From: Nematostella vectensis
Taxonomy: Eukaryota > Cnidaria > Anthozoa > Actiniaria > Edwardsiidae
DNA: 64,000 bases
Assembly: GCF_932526225.1 (NCBI RefSeq)
Contig: NC_064041.1
Span: forward strand, 13,009,951 to 13,073,950
Direction: 5' to 3'
This document shows positions 44,601-54,212 of the stretch, piece after piece (the first letter of the stretch is position 1; each line of letters opens with the position of its first letter). The position numbers were made by a program, and so were the translations under genes. The notes beneath the pieces are model-generated. The model did not search any database and had not been told where the DNA came from. It saw only the letters and a list, made by a program, of their open reading frames with translations.

Positions 44601-47427
44601 TTATAAAGGTTGAATAGAGTTATAAAGGGTGAATAGAGTTATAAAGGGTGAATAGAGTTATAAAGGGTGAATAGAGTTATAAAGGGTGAATAGAGTTATC
44701 AAGGGTGAATAGAGTTATCAAGGGTGAATAGAGTTATAAAGGGTGAATAGAGTTATAAAGGGTGAATAGAGTTATAAAGGGTGAATAGAGTTATAAAGGG
44801 TGAATAGAGTTATAAACGTTGAATAGAGTTATAAAGGGTGAATAGAGTTATAAAGGGTGAATAGAGTTATAAAGGGTGAATAGAGTTATCAAGGGTGAAT
44901 AGAGTTATAAAGGGTGAATAGAGTTATCAAGGGTGAATAGAGTTATAAAGGGTGAATAGAGTTGTAAAGGGTGAATAGAGTTATAAAGGGTGAATAGAGT
45001 TATAAAGGGTGAATAGAGTTATAAAGGGTGAATAGAGTTATAAAGGGTGAATAGAGTTATTAAGGGTGGATAGAGTTATAAAGGGTGAATAGAGTTATAA
45101 AGGTTGAATAGAGTTATAAAGGGTGAATAGAGTTATAAAGGGTGAATAGAGTTATCAAGGGTGAATAGAGTTATCAAGGGTGAATAGAGTTATCAAGGGT
45201 GAATAGAGTTATCAAGGGTGAATAGAGTTATAAAGGGTGAATAGAGTTATAAAGGGTGAATAGAGTTATAAAGGGTGAATAGAGTTATAAAGGGTGAATA
45301 GAGTTATAAAGGGTGAATAGAGTTATAAAGGGTGAATAGAGTTATCAAGGGTGAATAGAGTTATCAAGGGTGAATAGAGTTATCAAGGGTGAATAGAGTT
45401 ATCAAGGGTGAATAGAGTTATCAAGGGTGAATAGAGTTATCAAGGGTGAATAGAGTTATCAAGGGTGAATAGAGTTATCAAGGGTGAATAGAGTTATAAA
45501 GGGTGAATAGAGTTATAAAGGGTGAATAGAGTTATAAAGGGTGAATAGAGTTATAAAGGGTGAATAGAGTTATAAAGGGTGAATAGAGTTATAAAGGGTG
45601 AATAGAGTTATAAAGGGTGAATAGAGTTATAAAGGGTGAATAGAGTTATAAAGGGTGAATAGAGTTATAAAGGGTGAATAGAGTTATCAAGGGTGAATAG
45701 AGTTATAAAGGGTGAATAGAGTTATAAAGGGTGAATAGAGTTATAAAGGGTGAATAGAGTTATAAAGGGTGAATAGAGTTATAAAGGGTGAATAGAGTTG
45801 TAAAGGGTGAATAGAGTTATAAAGGGTGAATAGAGTTATCAAGGGTGAATAGAGTTATCAAGGGTGAATAGAGTTATAAAGGGTGAATAGAGTTATAAAG
45901 GGTGAATAGAGTTATAAGGGGTAAATAGAGTTATCAAGGGTGAATAGAGTTATAAAGGGTGAATAGAGTTATAAAGGGTGAATAGAGTTATAAGGGGTAA
46001 ATAGAGTTATCAAGGGTAAATAGAGTTATAAAGGGTGAATAGAGTTATAAAGGGTGAATAGAGTTATAAAGGGTGAATAGAGTTATAAAGGGTGAATAGA
46101 GTTATAAAGGGTGAATAGAGTTATAAAGGGTGAATAGAGTTATAAAGGGTGAATAGAGTACCAGGGCCATAGCCAGGGGAGTGGGGTCCTCTCAAATGGA
46201 AGCAGACTGAGAAACATTGAGACATACATACATGGGCTACTGCTGTAAGAGGATGAGAAAGATACACTGTAAATGTATAATTAACCCTCCCCCCTGCTCA
46301 AACTCCTGGCTACTATTACATACATTCCATACCTGTCTAAGTCATACAAAGTGTGGGACACTCTTTGTTCAATATCTACTCCTAACTTATTAGCAATCTT
46401 CAAGACTTCAGCATCTTGCTTTCTGGCTGGTTCAGTAGTGTCCACTTCAAATGTCAACTTGGAAATCTTCCATTCCTTGAAAAGTTTAGGGAAAACCTCA
46501 CTAGGCCGACCCCTCACAACAAATAATCTGTCAATCAAAATAGAGGAGTCACATATACAGCAACAATCATAAAATTCCAAAAATGTGACATATGCTGCAC
46601 ATCATAACAATCTCCTGTATGAGGTAAAAAAAAAATTTTGGTACTCTACTATCTTTAGGGGTAAGCATGGAATTACAGCAGGCCTATAGCCAGGATTTTA
46701 AGGGGGGGTTGTTTACCCATACGAACCATTTTCTCTTAGGTAGCATGTCCTACCTCTTTGTTGTCCTTAATTTTCTTTAATTAGGACCGACATTCCAATC
46801 AAGTAGGGGGTTCTTCCGAACCCCCCCTGGCTACGGGCCTGTACAGAATGCTCTTACCCTGATAATCATTATGATGATGATGATAATTATGAAGATAATG
46901 ATGACATATTGACATATATTTGACCTACTTTTGAGTGTACAGAGGATAAAGTGCTCCAAATATCTATGAAATGTCTATGATTTCTACGACTGATCCATCC
47001 CCGATCGCCTCTATCATATCCTTCGTGTTACACTGTTTAAATCTTAATCTATCAGCTCTTTACATATACATAGAGAGCCAATGTAACATGTATTTCTTGG
47101 ATAGCTTCAAAAACATGACATCACCTATACCTTTAGGCCCCATATAAATGTGTGGGAGTCTTAAGCAAATCATTTGGATGCAACACACCTAGAGTTTAGT
47201 TTCTTCAAGTTATTGTCGAGGTCGGCTAGAGATTCTAGAATAAAACGCCATCGAACAACCCCGATATTTCCATTTTTTAACACATCAGGATCAAGAACGT
47301 ACAACGGTCGAACAGTCTGACTCGTTTCGAAAGCCTCCTTGAGGGCTGGGTTATCGTGAAGGCGGAGACCGTTGCGAAACCAGTGGACGGTTTGATGTGT
47401 TTTCTTGGACGCCATGGCGAGAACCAT
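32608..47427 (-). CDS. (6-4) photolyase of the cryptochrome/photolyase family
   Basis: Nine exons in gene order 47189-47427, 46333-46527, 40985-41261, 40205-40345, 38641-38811, 37935-38075, 37268-37419, 33804-34018 and 32608-32708 close to 543 aa, the usual size. The enzyme uses FAD and light to split (6-4) pyrimidine photoproducts in DNA. Seen in order: the antenna-domain start [16 protein letters not shown], the PGGETEAL block, [32 protein letters not shown], the catalytic [16 protein letters not shown], and [21 protein letters not shown]...[17 protein letters not shown]. The [16 protein letters not shown] form matches animal (6-4) photolyases; CRY1/2 have LSCSSFFQQFFHCYCP. The tail is Lys-rich ([17 protein letters not shown]), a likely nuclear signal, and ends [13 protein letters not shown] clock or light-receptor role cannot be excluded. 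Introns 2 and 7 are packed with satellites. Confidence 0.93.
32896..33695 (+). mobile_element. 800-bp element with 81-bp inverted repeats, 9-bp target duplication and an ORF
   Basis: Both ends read TTCCCTGCTAGCAGAGG going inward, and the inverted repeats (32896-32976 and 33615-33695) match over 81 bp with one visible mismatch. ACGATCATC stands directly outside both ends (32887-32895 and 33696-33704). Long inverted repeats with 9-bp duplications are typical of Mutator-like elements. The interior carries a 146-codon frame, not a transposase. It sits in photolyase intron 8. The near-perfect ends suggest a young insertion. Confidence 0.85.
33095..33535 (+). CDS. Zinc-knuckle-like ORF carried inside the 800-bp element
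   Basis: A 146-codon frame from ATG to TAG. It opens with a basic Ser/Thr/Pro-rich stretch, then [12 protein letters not shown], and about 50 residues later CKTCKRKID; the two CxxC pairs could bind one zinc ion. A helical, charged segment with [11 protein letters not shown] follows, and the last 30 residues look unordered. I cannot name the family; cnidarian genomes have many multi-copy proteins with a CxxCG start like this. It may be a captured host exon, a truncated element protein, or non-functional. The last codons run into GC-rich sequence near the right inverted repeat, so the original C-terminus is probably missing. Confidence 0.5.
   Translation: MNQTPVSSPLRKKKTTVQFQSPKTSIKRLNNKRSKDEFCLVCGINFKTSGQASFFNVNIAQLDSKKMLQNFLVNLDQIFPEECKTCKRKIDSLVKREKILNEDKALNDFFYNSSRDISTEDAVSNAGLLSRSGYTFHACASHCGLK
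34186..34785. repeat. 34-bp pyrimidine-rich satellite in photolyase intron 7
   Basis: About 17 copies of TGACCCCCTCCCCCTTTTTC followed by TGTTTTGCGTCGTC. A single diverged copy lies beyond the inserted element, at 37235-37267, directly abutting the exon 7 splice donor, so the array was continuous with the donor before that insertion. On the gene strand each unit reads GGTCAGACGACGC, like the real donor CAG/GTCAGACAACGC. Confidence 0.92.
34786..37232. mobile_element. CACTG-ended non-autonomous element with ACTCC/GGAGT subterminal repeats
   Basis: The ends are CACTGTTAGTTTCAG and its reverse complement. The element is inserted in the 34-bp satellite; counting C residues of the broken unit (four left, three right, five expected) gives a 2-bp CC duplication. 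About 450 bp at each end (34800-35250 and 36740-37225) are packed with TTTACTCC and GGAGTAA in both orientations. CACTA/EnSpm elements share CACTR ends, 2-3 bp duplications and subterminal motif arrays. The middle has a 177-codon frame (35941-36474) without recognisable content, so I call it non-autonomous. Confidence 0.75.
37623..37780. repeat. CAGGCCCGTAGCCAGG-family left-end fragment
   Basis: It begins with the family terminus and a G tract, then GAAGGTCCGCTCTAATGAAG and GAGCTACCTCGAAAATGG, the same order as the fragment at 31801. No right end was found. Confidence 0.55.
39121..39489. mobile_element. CATACCTGTCAAC-family MITE, complete copy
   Basis: Ends CATACCTGTCAAC and GTTGACAAGTATG (inverse), with CATACC on both outer sides (39115-39120, 39490-39495), although the left flank merges with the element's own CATACC. 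The inside repeats in inverse order the blocks of 10932-11240. It lies in photolyase intron 4. A shorter relative is at 54445-54622. Confidence 0.65.
39900..39995. mobile_element. 96-bp CAG-GCGGATCT MITE with AGTCT target duplication
   Basis: Ends CAGTAGCGGATCTAGG and the complement of CAGGGGCGGATCTTGC, flanked by AGTCT at 39895-39899 and 39996-40000. Inside it is almost only a G-rich/C-rich hairpin. The ends resemble those of hAT-like elements. Confidence 0.7.
41396..41560. repeat. CAGGCGCGTA-family MITE remnant in photolyase intron 2
   Basis: It contains CAGTCATAGGTATCATATGG, then CAATAAGAAATGACC and CCAAAGGGGGAGG, the core of the family represented by 59263-59441. Termini are eroded. It directly precedes the 19-bp satellite. 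Confidence 0.5.
41591..46159. repeat. 19-bp satellite, about 240 copies, photolyase intron 2
   Basis: About 4.57 kb of GGGTGAATAGAGTTATAAA. Variants TTATCAA, TTGTAAA, TTATTAA, GGTTGAA and GGGGTAA recur in the same order in several blocks. For example, the rare word GAGTAATAAAGGG occurs at about 43226 and 44085, 859 bp apart (45 units plus a 4-bp insertion near 43404), so larger blocks have been copied. No stop-free reading or hairpin stands out. Confidence 0.97.
46679..46841. mobile_element. CAGG-ended MITE in photolyase intron 1, TACAG target duplication
   Basis: A 163-bp element with ends CAGGCCTATAGCCAGG and the inverse of CAGGCCCGTAGCCAGG. TACAG flanks it on both sides (46674-46678 and 46842-46846). 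It contains ACCATTTTCTCTTAGGTAGC, shared inverted with the fragments at 31801 and 37623. Confidence 0.82.
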
Positions 47428-47713
47428 CGAGCATGTTTGTTACGTAACGAAGCTAATTTTCAAAAACACCGCGTTACACCACAGGAAGCCCGTGCCCTGT
47501 TCAACATCATCAAAAAGAAGAAATAGAGTCTTTGCTTCTAGAACTCAATAAAGAAGAATTCCACTTCACCTTTTTTTGAGATAAATATTTTTCACAAGCA
47601 CCTTTATTTTAGTAAAAGAAATCACATTGAATGATTTATCGTAATTTAATTGCGTACGCATTCACTGCTATAGTTTGAGCACAAAGTACCGCAGGCTCGT
47701 TCTAACATTCAAG
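47428..47713. promoter_or_regulatory. Bidirectional promoter between photolyase and DCTN3
   Basis: 286 bp separate the divergent start codons. There is no TATA box. The DCTN3 ATG lies in TTCAAGATGGCGGAC, identical over 15 bp to the MED27 start region, a YY1-like site. The photolyase start context is CGCCATGGCG. I see no clear E-box or D-box arrangement that would prove light control. Confidence 0.6.
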
Positions 47714-50700
47714 ATGGCGGACTCTAGAGCTGAGGGAATAGCCGCTCTAGAAAAACGAATCTCGGAGCTTGAAATTCGAGCATTGAGCAACGAGGAGGAC
47801 TTGAAATGTTTTCAAAATGAGTCGGTGAGTAGACAGTTCATTTAATTATAAGGCAATCCAGTTGTACTACTTTGAAATACCCGAATAAATACTTACAGTA
47901 TCTGGGTGTGAGCCTTGTTCACTGTTTTTATTTTTTTTTTCTCAATTTCTACACTTCCTCTCTTCACTTCTATGAATTGTACTACCGTAAATTTCGATTT
48001 ATATCATGAAGACTGTGAGGCTTCTTTTATCTCCAGAACACTTGAAGCAGAACTTTTCAGACTCCGTTTACTGTAGTTGTACTGTGCAGGTTTTTGTAAG
48101 TACTTAATTCGCATTTTTACCTTCCAGTGTCTGAGCACAGTGGCTCATGTCCAACAGGAGCTCAAACGTCTCTCTTCAAAGTATAGTAGAGTAGCAGAAG
48201 CATGGAAGAAAGGTAAAAGTGATGTTTGGTATTTTAAGAGTTGATCTTTTTCATTGTAATAAGTACTTATGCTTATACCTTTTACCAATTAAACAAATCG
48301 AGCAAATTTTGATTGTTCTTTTTTATCATATGCAATTAGATAAATTGATTGATAGGATTGGATTGTTTTTGAAAATCAAACAAAATTGTTTATTATTTTA
48401 GAATTTCGACCTTTTTTCAACATAAAATTATTTGTTTAATCAAAATGCATTGGATACAATTCAAATTCCTTAAGGATACCGTAGACACAAGCGGTAGTTA
48501 CTCTGATCCTCCTGGCAAAATCCCTCGCGCTCACCTTGGATTAAAGCAAATGCCAACAAACTATATAACAATTTAAAGCTTAATGATTGTACTTTTCTCC
48601 TAAGATAATCATTTTTTATACGCGCTTAATTTTGAGTGCTTTTGCCTAGTCCTAAGTGCGAAATCAACCACTTTTAAACATGCAAATTATTTATACGCAC
48701 TTTTGGTGTGTATTGTCTTTGTTGTCTCCATCCTTAGAGACAACTTACATCTGGGATCTGCTTTATATCTTTTGTCATGTACTGAACTTACAAACCGTGT
48801 CTTCATTTGACGTCACACAGCCTCGTTGATTAATAAACATGTAACAAATTAAGGTGTGGAGTAATTTTGCTTCTTTGGCTACAACTGGCTAATTAAATCC
48901 GTAGCAAAAAAAGCTATTGATTATCCGCGGCATGGTGTGACAGAACAATATCTATACTAGACGCTTTCCAAGTTGCGCAGGAATCGGGCGGTTAGAAGTG
49001 TTTCTGTATAAAATAACAACAAAACTTTAAAAGCTTACAGCTCTCGTGTTGCGTGACCGATGTAAAACCGGTTTAGGCATGTACTTTAGACTGGAACTGA
49101 AAAAAACTACTCGCCCGCCCAGATCCTCCTCGCTTCGCTAGTCGCGACTATTGGCTGAGCGTCACTGGGCGAGAGAAGTTTGGAGGCTCTGGTACCCAGG
49201 GTGTGTCTAGTCCTACATAAACAGGAAATTGGGTTTTGTCTGTGACTGTAACGTTTTTGTTTGCAAAAAATGGGGTTATTTTACCCCATCCTTAGAGACA
49301 ACTTTTGTTTATTTCTGTTTTATTTTCATTTTTGGCTTTTTTGTTTGAAAAAATGAGGGTTATTTTATCCCATCCTTAGAGACAAATTTCGCTTATTTCT
49401 GTTTTATTTTTATTTTGGCTTGTAGATGATTGGAAAATAATTTTATCAATGTGTCATTTCTTATTTCCAGTGAAAGAGCTTGAGACTTTCCTGTCACCAG
49501 AGTTTGTTGAGGGGGCAACTTTGAGTGATGATGTGAAAGCAGATATTATAATAACAGGTACAGTGTTGTTGAACAAAGTTCCTGTGCTTTGTGAATTGCG
49601 TTTGAGCTTTCAATATGTAAATTCTTTTTTGTAGGGGAGAACAAGTTGATATCCTGCACTGAGAAACTATCAGAGATAGAGGACCTCAATAAGATTGTCA
49701 ACACAGAGCATTTAAAAGGTGTGCTTTTGTCTAGAGAGTTTGTCAGCTTTAGATGCGTATCTGCTACAAAATAATATGCCTATGCATTTCACGGATCATT
49801 TTGATGTAAGTTACAGAGTGCTTTGTAGTGTATTTGAGAAATAAAGGCGACAGTTCATATTGAATTCATGCCGGTTACGGCTTAGAGGAGAGTACATAAG
49901 CCCGGTTACCGAGGTGTCAAACTCTCATTGTTCTTATTTGCTCGAGATCAGACAAAATCAAAAATGAAAATTCCTACGAAGTTACCCAGATCATTTTTGT
50001 TACAAATGGAGTTGTAGTGAATTGGGGGAATAACAGAAAAAATTATGACTAGCTCGTGTCGCTTTTCTTAGCAATGTCAAACTGTCGAAGTCGATATTAA
50101 GCTATCCCGATTATAGGCGATTGTTGATAGCGCTATTGTCTTCATGTAGCATAGTAGCGACTTTGCCGTTCCATTCCCTTGCTCAACAAAACCAAACTCA
50201 AATACTTGCATTATTGTGTCTGAATACTATTCTGATGTTTACTTCTATCCTGGGAGAGGCTTCTTCTAACCCATAGAGCTGAGTAGGTGTCTATCGCGTT
50301 TCACAGACTTTAGAAATCGAAAGATTCATCCTTTGCCGATTGTTTTGTTATTTGCTCGCGACTTAACAACGGAAGGCTCGCGCCCGTTTTGCAAAAGCTT
50401 GCACCTGACTCGAGGAACGCTCGCGTCCTTCTCGCGGAAAGCTTGCGCCTTTCTCGCGGAATGCTCACGCTTTTCTCGCAGAAAGCTCGCGCCTATATCG
50501 CGGAATGCTCGCGCCCGTTTCGCGGAATGCTCGTGCCCGTTTCGCGGAATGCTCATGCCCGTTTCCAGGTTAACTCGCGGAATTGAAAGGGTCTAAGGTA
50601 CGTTTTCGCGTGAGTCGTCACATATAAGGGGTAGTAGCCAAAGCTTCGTAAGATAAGCTCCTCTTACTATGCAAGGATATACCAATTTGGGTTTTACATT

Positions 50701-52528
50701 TCAAAATGCATATAAAAATGCATAAGTCTTAGTATACTAGTACAGTACTTCTATATGATGTTTCCCAGGTCAGAAAGTGTGGCCTGTCTCACAAACACTG
50801 TAATAATGTTATCTGTCTTAGTATAATTAGTATACTTTAGTACTTTTATGTAATGTTCCCCAGGTCAGAAAGTGTGGCCTTTCTCGCAAACACTGTAATA
50901 ATCCACTATTTTAACAGACCTTCCTGTGTGGTGCGCCAAGATGGAGCCATTGATTCAAGTGCAGATAAAGCAACAAGTAAGTTTTCCCTTAGCAATATTT
51001 GCACAGTATTAAATGACAATAATGTGGGCTGTATGTGCTGAGTTTTATTTATTTAGAGGCTTTCACCAATCAAATAAATAAATATATTAAACTTCAACAG
51101 GTTGTGAGCATTTAGTGGCCACTTGGCTGGAGCTAAGTGGTATATAAAAAACTCACTGGAACTGGAAAGCACAAAGAACATTTTACGCATGCTCTTTGAT
51201 ATGGCTTCACAGTATAGTTCATATACTGTAAGAACTCATATAAATTATTCTAAAACTTGCTTGCAGTACAGAGACTAAAAGTGAAGCTATGGAATGGGTT
51301 GCCAATAAATTTAAAGTCCCAAATGGCAGCTTGTTAAACAGATTGGAAAGGGAACATTTAAATGTTTTTTCCTTCAATAAGAATTACTCACTTTTTAGCG
51401 GCCAAAGGGGAGCTGCAAAAAGCCTATGCACCCTTCTCCCAGTATGTACAGTATGCTCCTGAAGGCATTGCTAAAATCTTCTCTCTTTTTTTCCCCAGGA
51501 GCATGTCGGGGAGATGAATGAGCGGTTGACCAATCTCTTATCTTGTTATAACAACATTGTATCCTTATTTTACTTTTTTTGTCATTCAACAATTGAAGAA
51601 CCTTGGACAAGGGGAAAATGGGGAAGAGTATTTGGGCTTGCTAGTTTTAATAGAGAAGGTTTGTATAGAAAATAGTAGAGGGCTTGCTAGTTTTAATAGA
51701 GAAGGTTTGTATTGAAAATAGTACAGGGCTTGCTAGTTTTAATAGAGAAGGTTTGTATAGAAAATAATAGAGGGCTTGCTAGTTTTAATAGAGAAGGTTT
51801 GATAGAAAATAGTAGAGGGCTTGCTAGTTTCAATAGAGAAGGTTTGTATAGAAAATGGTAGAGGGCTTGCTAGTTTTAATAGAGAAGGTTTGGAGAGGAA
51901 ATGGTAGAGGGCTTGCTAGTTTTAATAGAGAAGGTTTGTATTGAAAATAGTACAGGGCTTGCTAGTTTTAATAGAGAAGGTTTGTATAGAAAATGGTAGA
52001 GGGCTTGCTAGTTTTAATAGAGAAGGTTTGGAGAGGAAATGGTAGAGGGCTTGCTAGTTTTACTAGAGAAGGTTTGGAGAGAAAATAGTAGAGGGCTTGC
52101 TAGTTTTAATAGAGAAGGTTTGGAGAGAAAATAGTAGAGGGCTTGCTAGTTTTAATAGAGAAGGTTTGTATTGAAAATAGTACAGGGCTTGCTAGTTTTA
52201 ATAGAGAAGGTTTGGATAGAAAATAGTAGAGGGCTTGCTAGTTTTAATAGAGAAGGTTTGGATAGAAAATAGTAGAGGAACCTATGCCAATGTGACCTTG
52301 GAAAACACTGTTGTACTAAGCCAGAAGCCTAATACACCAACTTATAGATTTATGAATGTACCTGGGTTTTATTCATTGCACCCCCTTTTGTTACAAATCT
52401 TGGCTGTTGTCTTTCATGAGCCATCCTTAACATTTACTCAGATAACAACACTAAGCAAGCAGTTCATTGAGTGGGACGCCTTGCTTACTCAGCTTGAACT
52501 TTCCATGGAAACCAAGCCATTAGATTGA
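47714..52528 (+). CDS. DCTN3: Dynactin subunit 3 (p24)
   Basis: Exons 47714-47824, 48128-48212, 49471-49557, 49635-49718, 50918-50976, 51499-51558 and 52442-52528 close to 190 aa (human is 186). p24 is a small helical subunit of the dynactin shoulder that helps hold p150Glued/p50 and so supports dynein transport. Visible marks: N-terminal ALEKRISELE heptads, LSSKYSRVAEAWKKVKELETFLSPEF (human has a similar [23 protein letters not shown]), and the C-terminal TTLSKQFIEWDALLTQLE, close to human LLSKQFVQWDELLCQLE. The start is the ATG in the YY1-like block. Intron 6 is a U12-type GT-AG intron containing a 46-bp satellite. It shares a promoter region with the photolyase. Confidence 0.93.
49719..50917. 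other. DCTN3 intron 4 with 22-bp array and a direct duplication
   Basis: Holds about nine diverged copies of a 22-bp CGCGGAATGCTCGTGCCCGTTT unit (50370-50575, GC-rich, unlike the surroundings), and two direct copies of about 105 bp (around 50735-50820 and 50822-50907) sharing CCCAGGTCAGAAAGTGTGGCC; the second runs up to the exon 5 acceptor. No gene. Confidence 0.75.
51559..52441 (+). other. U12-type GT-AG intron (DCTN3 intron 6)
   Basis: It begins GTATCCTTAT and ends TCCTTAACATTTACTCAG. The 5' site and the TCCTTAAC branch motif fit the minor-spliceosome consensus, and the branch A at 52430 is 11 nt from the 3' end. The splice gives CYNNIITTLSKQF, which aligns without gap to the human EYNKTTMLLSKQF region. 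Confidence 0.85.
51617..52277. repeat. 46-bp satellite inside the DCTN3 U12-type intron
   Basis: About 14 copies of GAGGGCTTGCTAGTTTTAAT followed by AGAGAAGGTTTGTATAGAAAATAGTA, with variants such as TTGGAGAGGAAATGG. The array fills three quarters of the 883-bp intron. Confidence 0.92.
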
Positions 52529-53975
52529 CCTACATAGGATAGTATTGTTGTTATTATTTATTTTGGGAATCTCTTAATAGCATCACTGGGCCTTTTAGCT
52601 TGCACACTGGGTCTATTAGCATTTCTTATAGTTATGGAATTTATGTAAGGATAAGTGATTCTGAGAGGACAGCCAGTGTTTTCCTTCTTTTGCTTCAACC
52701 CAATGGAGGAAGACATATCTGTTCCACCAGGCATATTTAATGTGCTTGCAATTCATGCAGTAATAAACACTGTATCTTAGGGTCCAACCATTGATATCTG
52801 ATTCACACCAAATTGGTTACTCATTTATTTCTTGATATTTTTGCTTACTTAAGTTGTGGGAAAATCCTCATTACTGACCTATCAAATATCAATAGTCTAA
52901 AGCACCCTCTTTAGCATATTATAATTGTAAATAGTCCAAAAAGATGAAATGAAATGAGTTATATGGAATCTGGCATATTTAGAATCACCTTCATAAATAT
53001 AATAAAATAAATATGTGGATGAACAATGTTATTATTTTTATCATATGCTGGTTGTGATTTTTATGGTACATACTTGAAAAGATTGATTGAAAATTAGAAA
53101 GCTGTCTTCCCCTTTGTCCCTCTTTTCTTTGTTTTGGACAGTGATTTACCGTAATGATTTGAATAAGCTTATTTCGACGGAAAATGGAGGGGATTTCATT
53201 GTTTATCAGTTTTTGGGGCACTTATAACAAAATTCCAGGTCACAACAAGATGTTTCGCCCATGTTACTCTATTTGGGTTCTCTATGTTACTCTATTGTTG
53301 TATATGTTAATCTATTCTCTATGTTTTCTATGTTACTCTATTTGGGTTCTCTATTGTTCTCTATGTTACTCTATTTGGGTTCTCTATTGTTCTCTATGTT
53401 ACTCTATTGTTCTCTATGTTACTCTATTTGGGTTCTCTATTGTTCTCTATGTTACTCTATTTGGGTTCTCTATTGTTCTCTATGTTACTCTATTGTTCTC
53501 TCTGTTACTCTATTGTTCTCTCTGTTACTCTATTGTTCTCTATGTTACTCTATTATTTTCTATCTTACTCTATTGTTCTCTAAGTTACTCAATTTGGGTT
53601 CTCTTAAAATGCAAAAGCCTTGAGTCCTTCATTCCAACAGAAATGGTTTTGTATTAGTGTGGCGGCATTTTCACAGATCAGGCTATTTTAGATGCACAGA
53701 AGCGCCAGCCAGATACAACCTCTGTGTTTCTATGTTTATGTTTTCTTAGCTCACCTATGCGCAGTGTTTCAAATAAATCATGCTTTTCTTTCTTTTGATT
53801 CTCCCAATTTCGTTGTTTTCTTCAATCCGATTTACGAAACCCATATCTACCTACTGCTACGAGTTCTGGCCTCGCGGGCTCCCTGTGGTTAGATTGCCAA
53901 GCCTGGTGTTGAAAGGTAGGAACGCCTGGCATAATTCTGATTTTGAGCAAAAAGAGTTCCGAAAAGTCTAAAACC
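52529..53975. other. DCTN3-ITPA intergenic region
   Basis: Contains a likely DCTN3 polyadenylation signal AATAAA (52762-52767, 234 bp after the stop) and a T-rich tandem repeat at 53265-53600 built on TCTCTATGTTACTCTATTGT and TCTATTTGGGT. The ITPA promoter must lie in the last few hundred bases; no TATA box seen. Confidence 0.65.
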
Positions 53976-54170
53976 ATGTCTAGAAAAAGCCTTGTTTTTG
54001 TTACTGGAAATCAAAACAAATTAAAAGAGGTAAATAAGGTTATCTTTGCGTATTTCATGTCATTTGTATATCAGATAAATTGTCTAAAACCCAACCATTT
54101 GTCTTCAGGTGGTGGCGATCTTGGGAGATGCATTTCCGTGGAAAGTTGAATCCAAAGATATTGATTGTTC

Positions 54171-54212
<42 letters not shown>

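Noticed and set aside
53184-53657. Hydrophobic repetitive frames rich in LLYCSLCYSI
   Set aside because: Readings of a TCTCTATGTTACTCTATTG tandem repeat; not a membrane protein.
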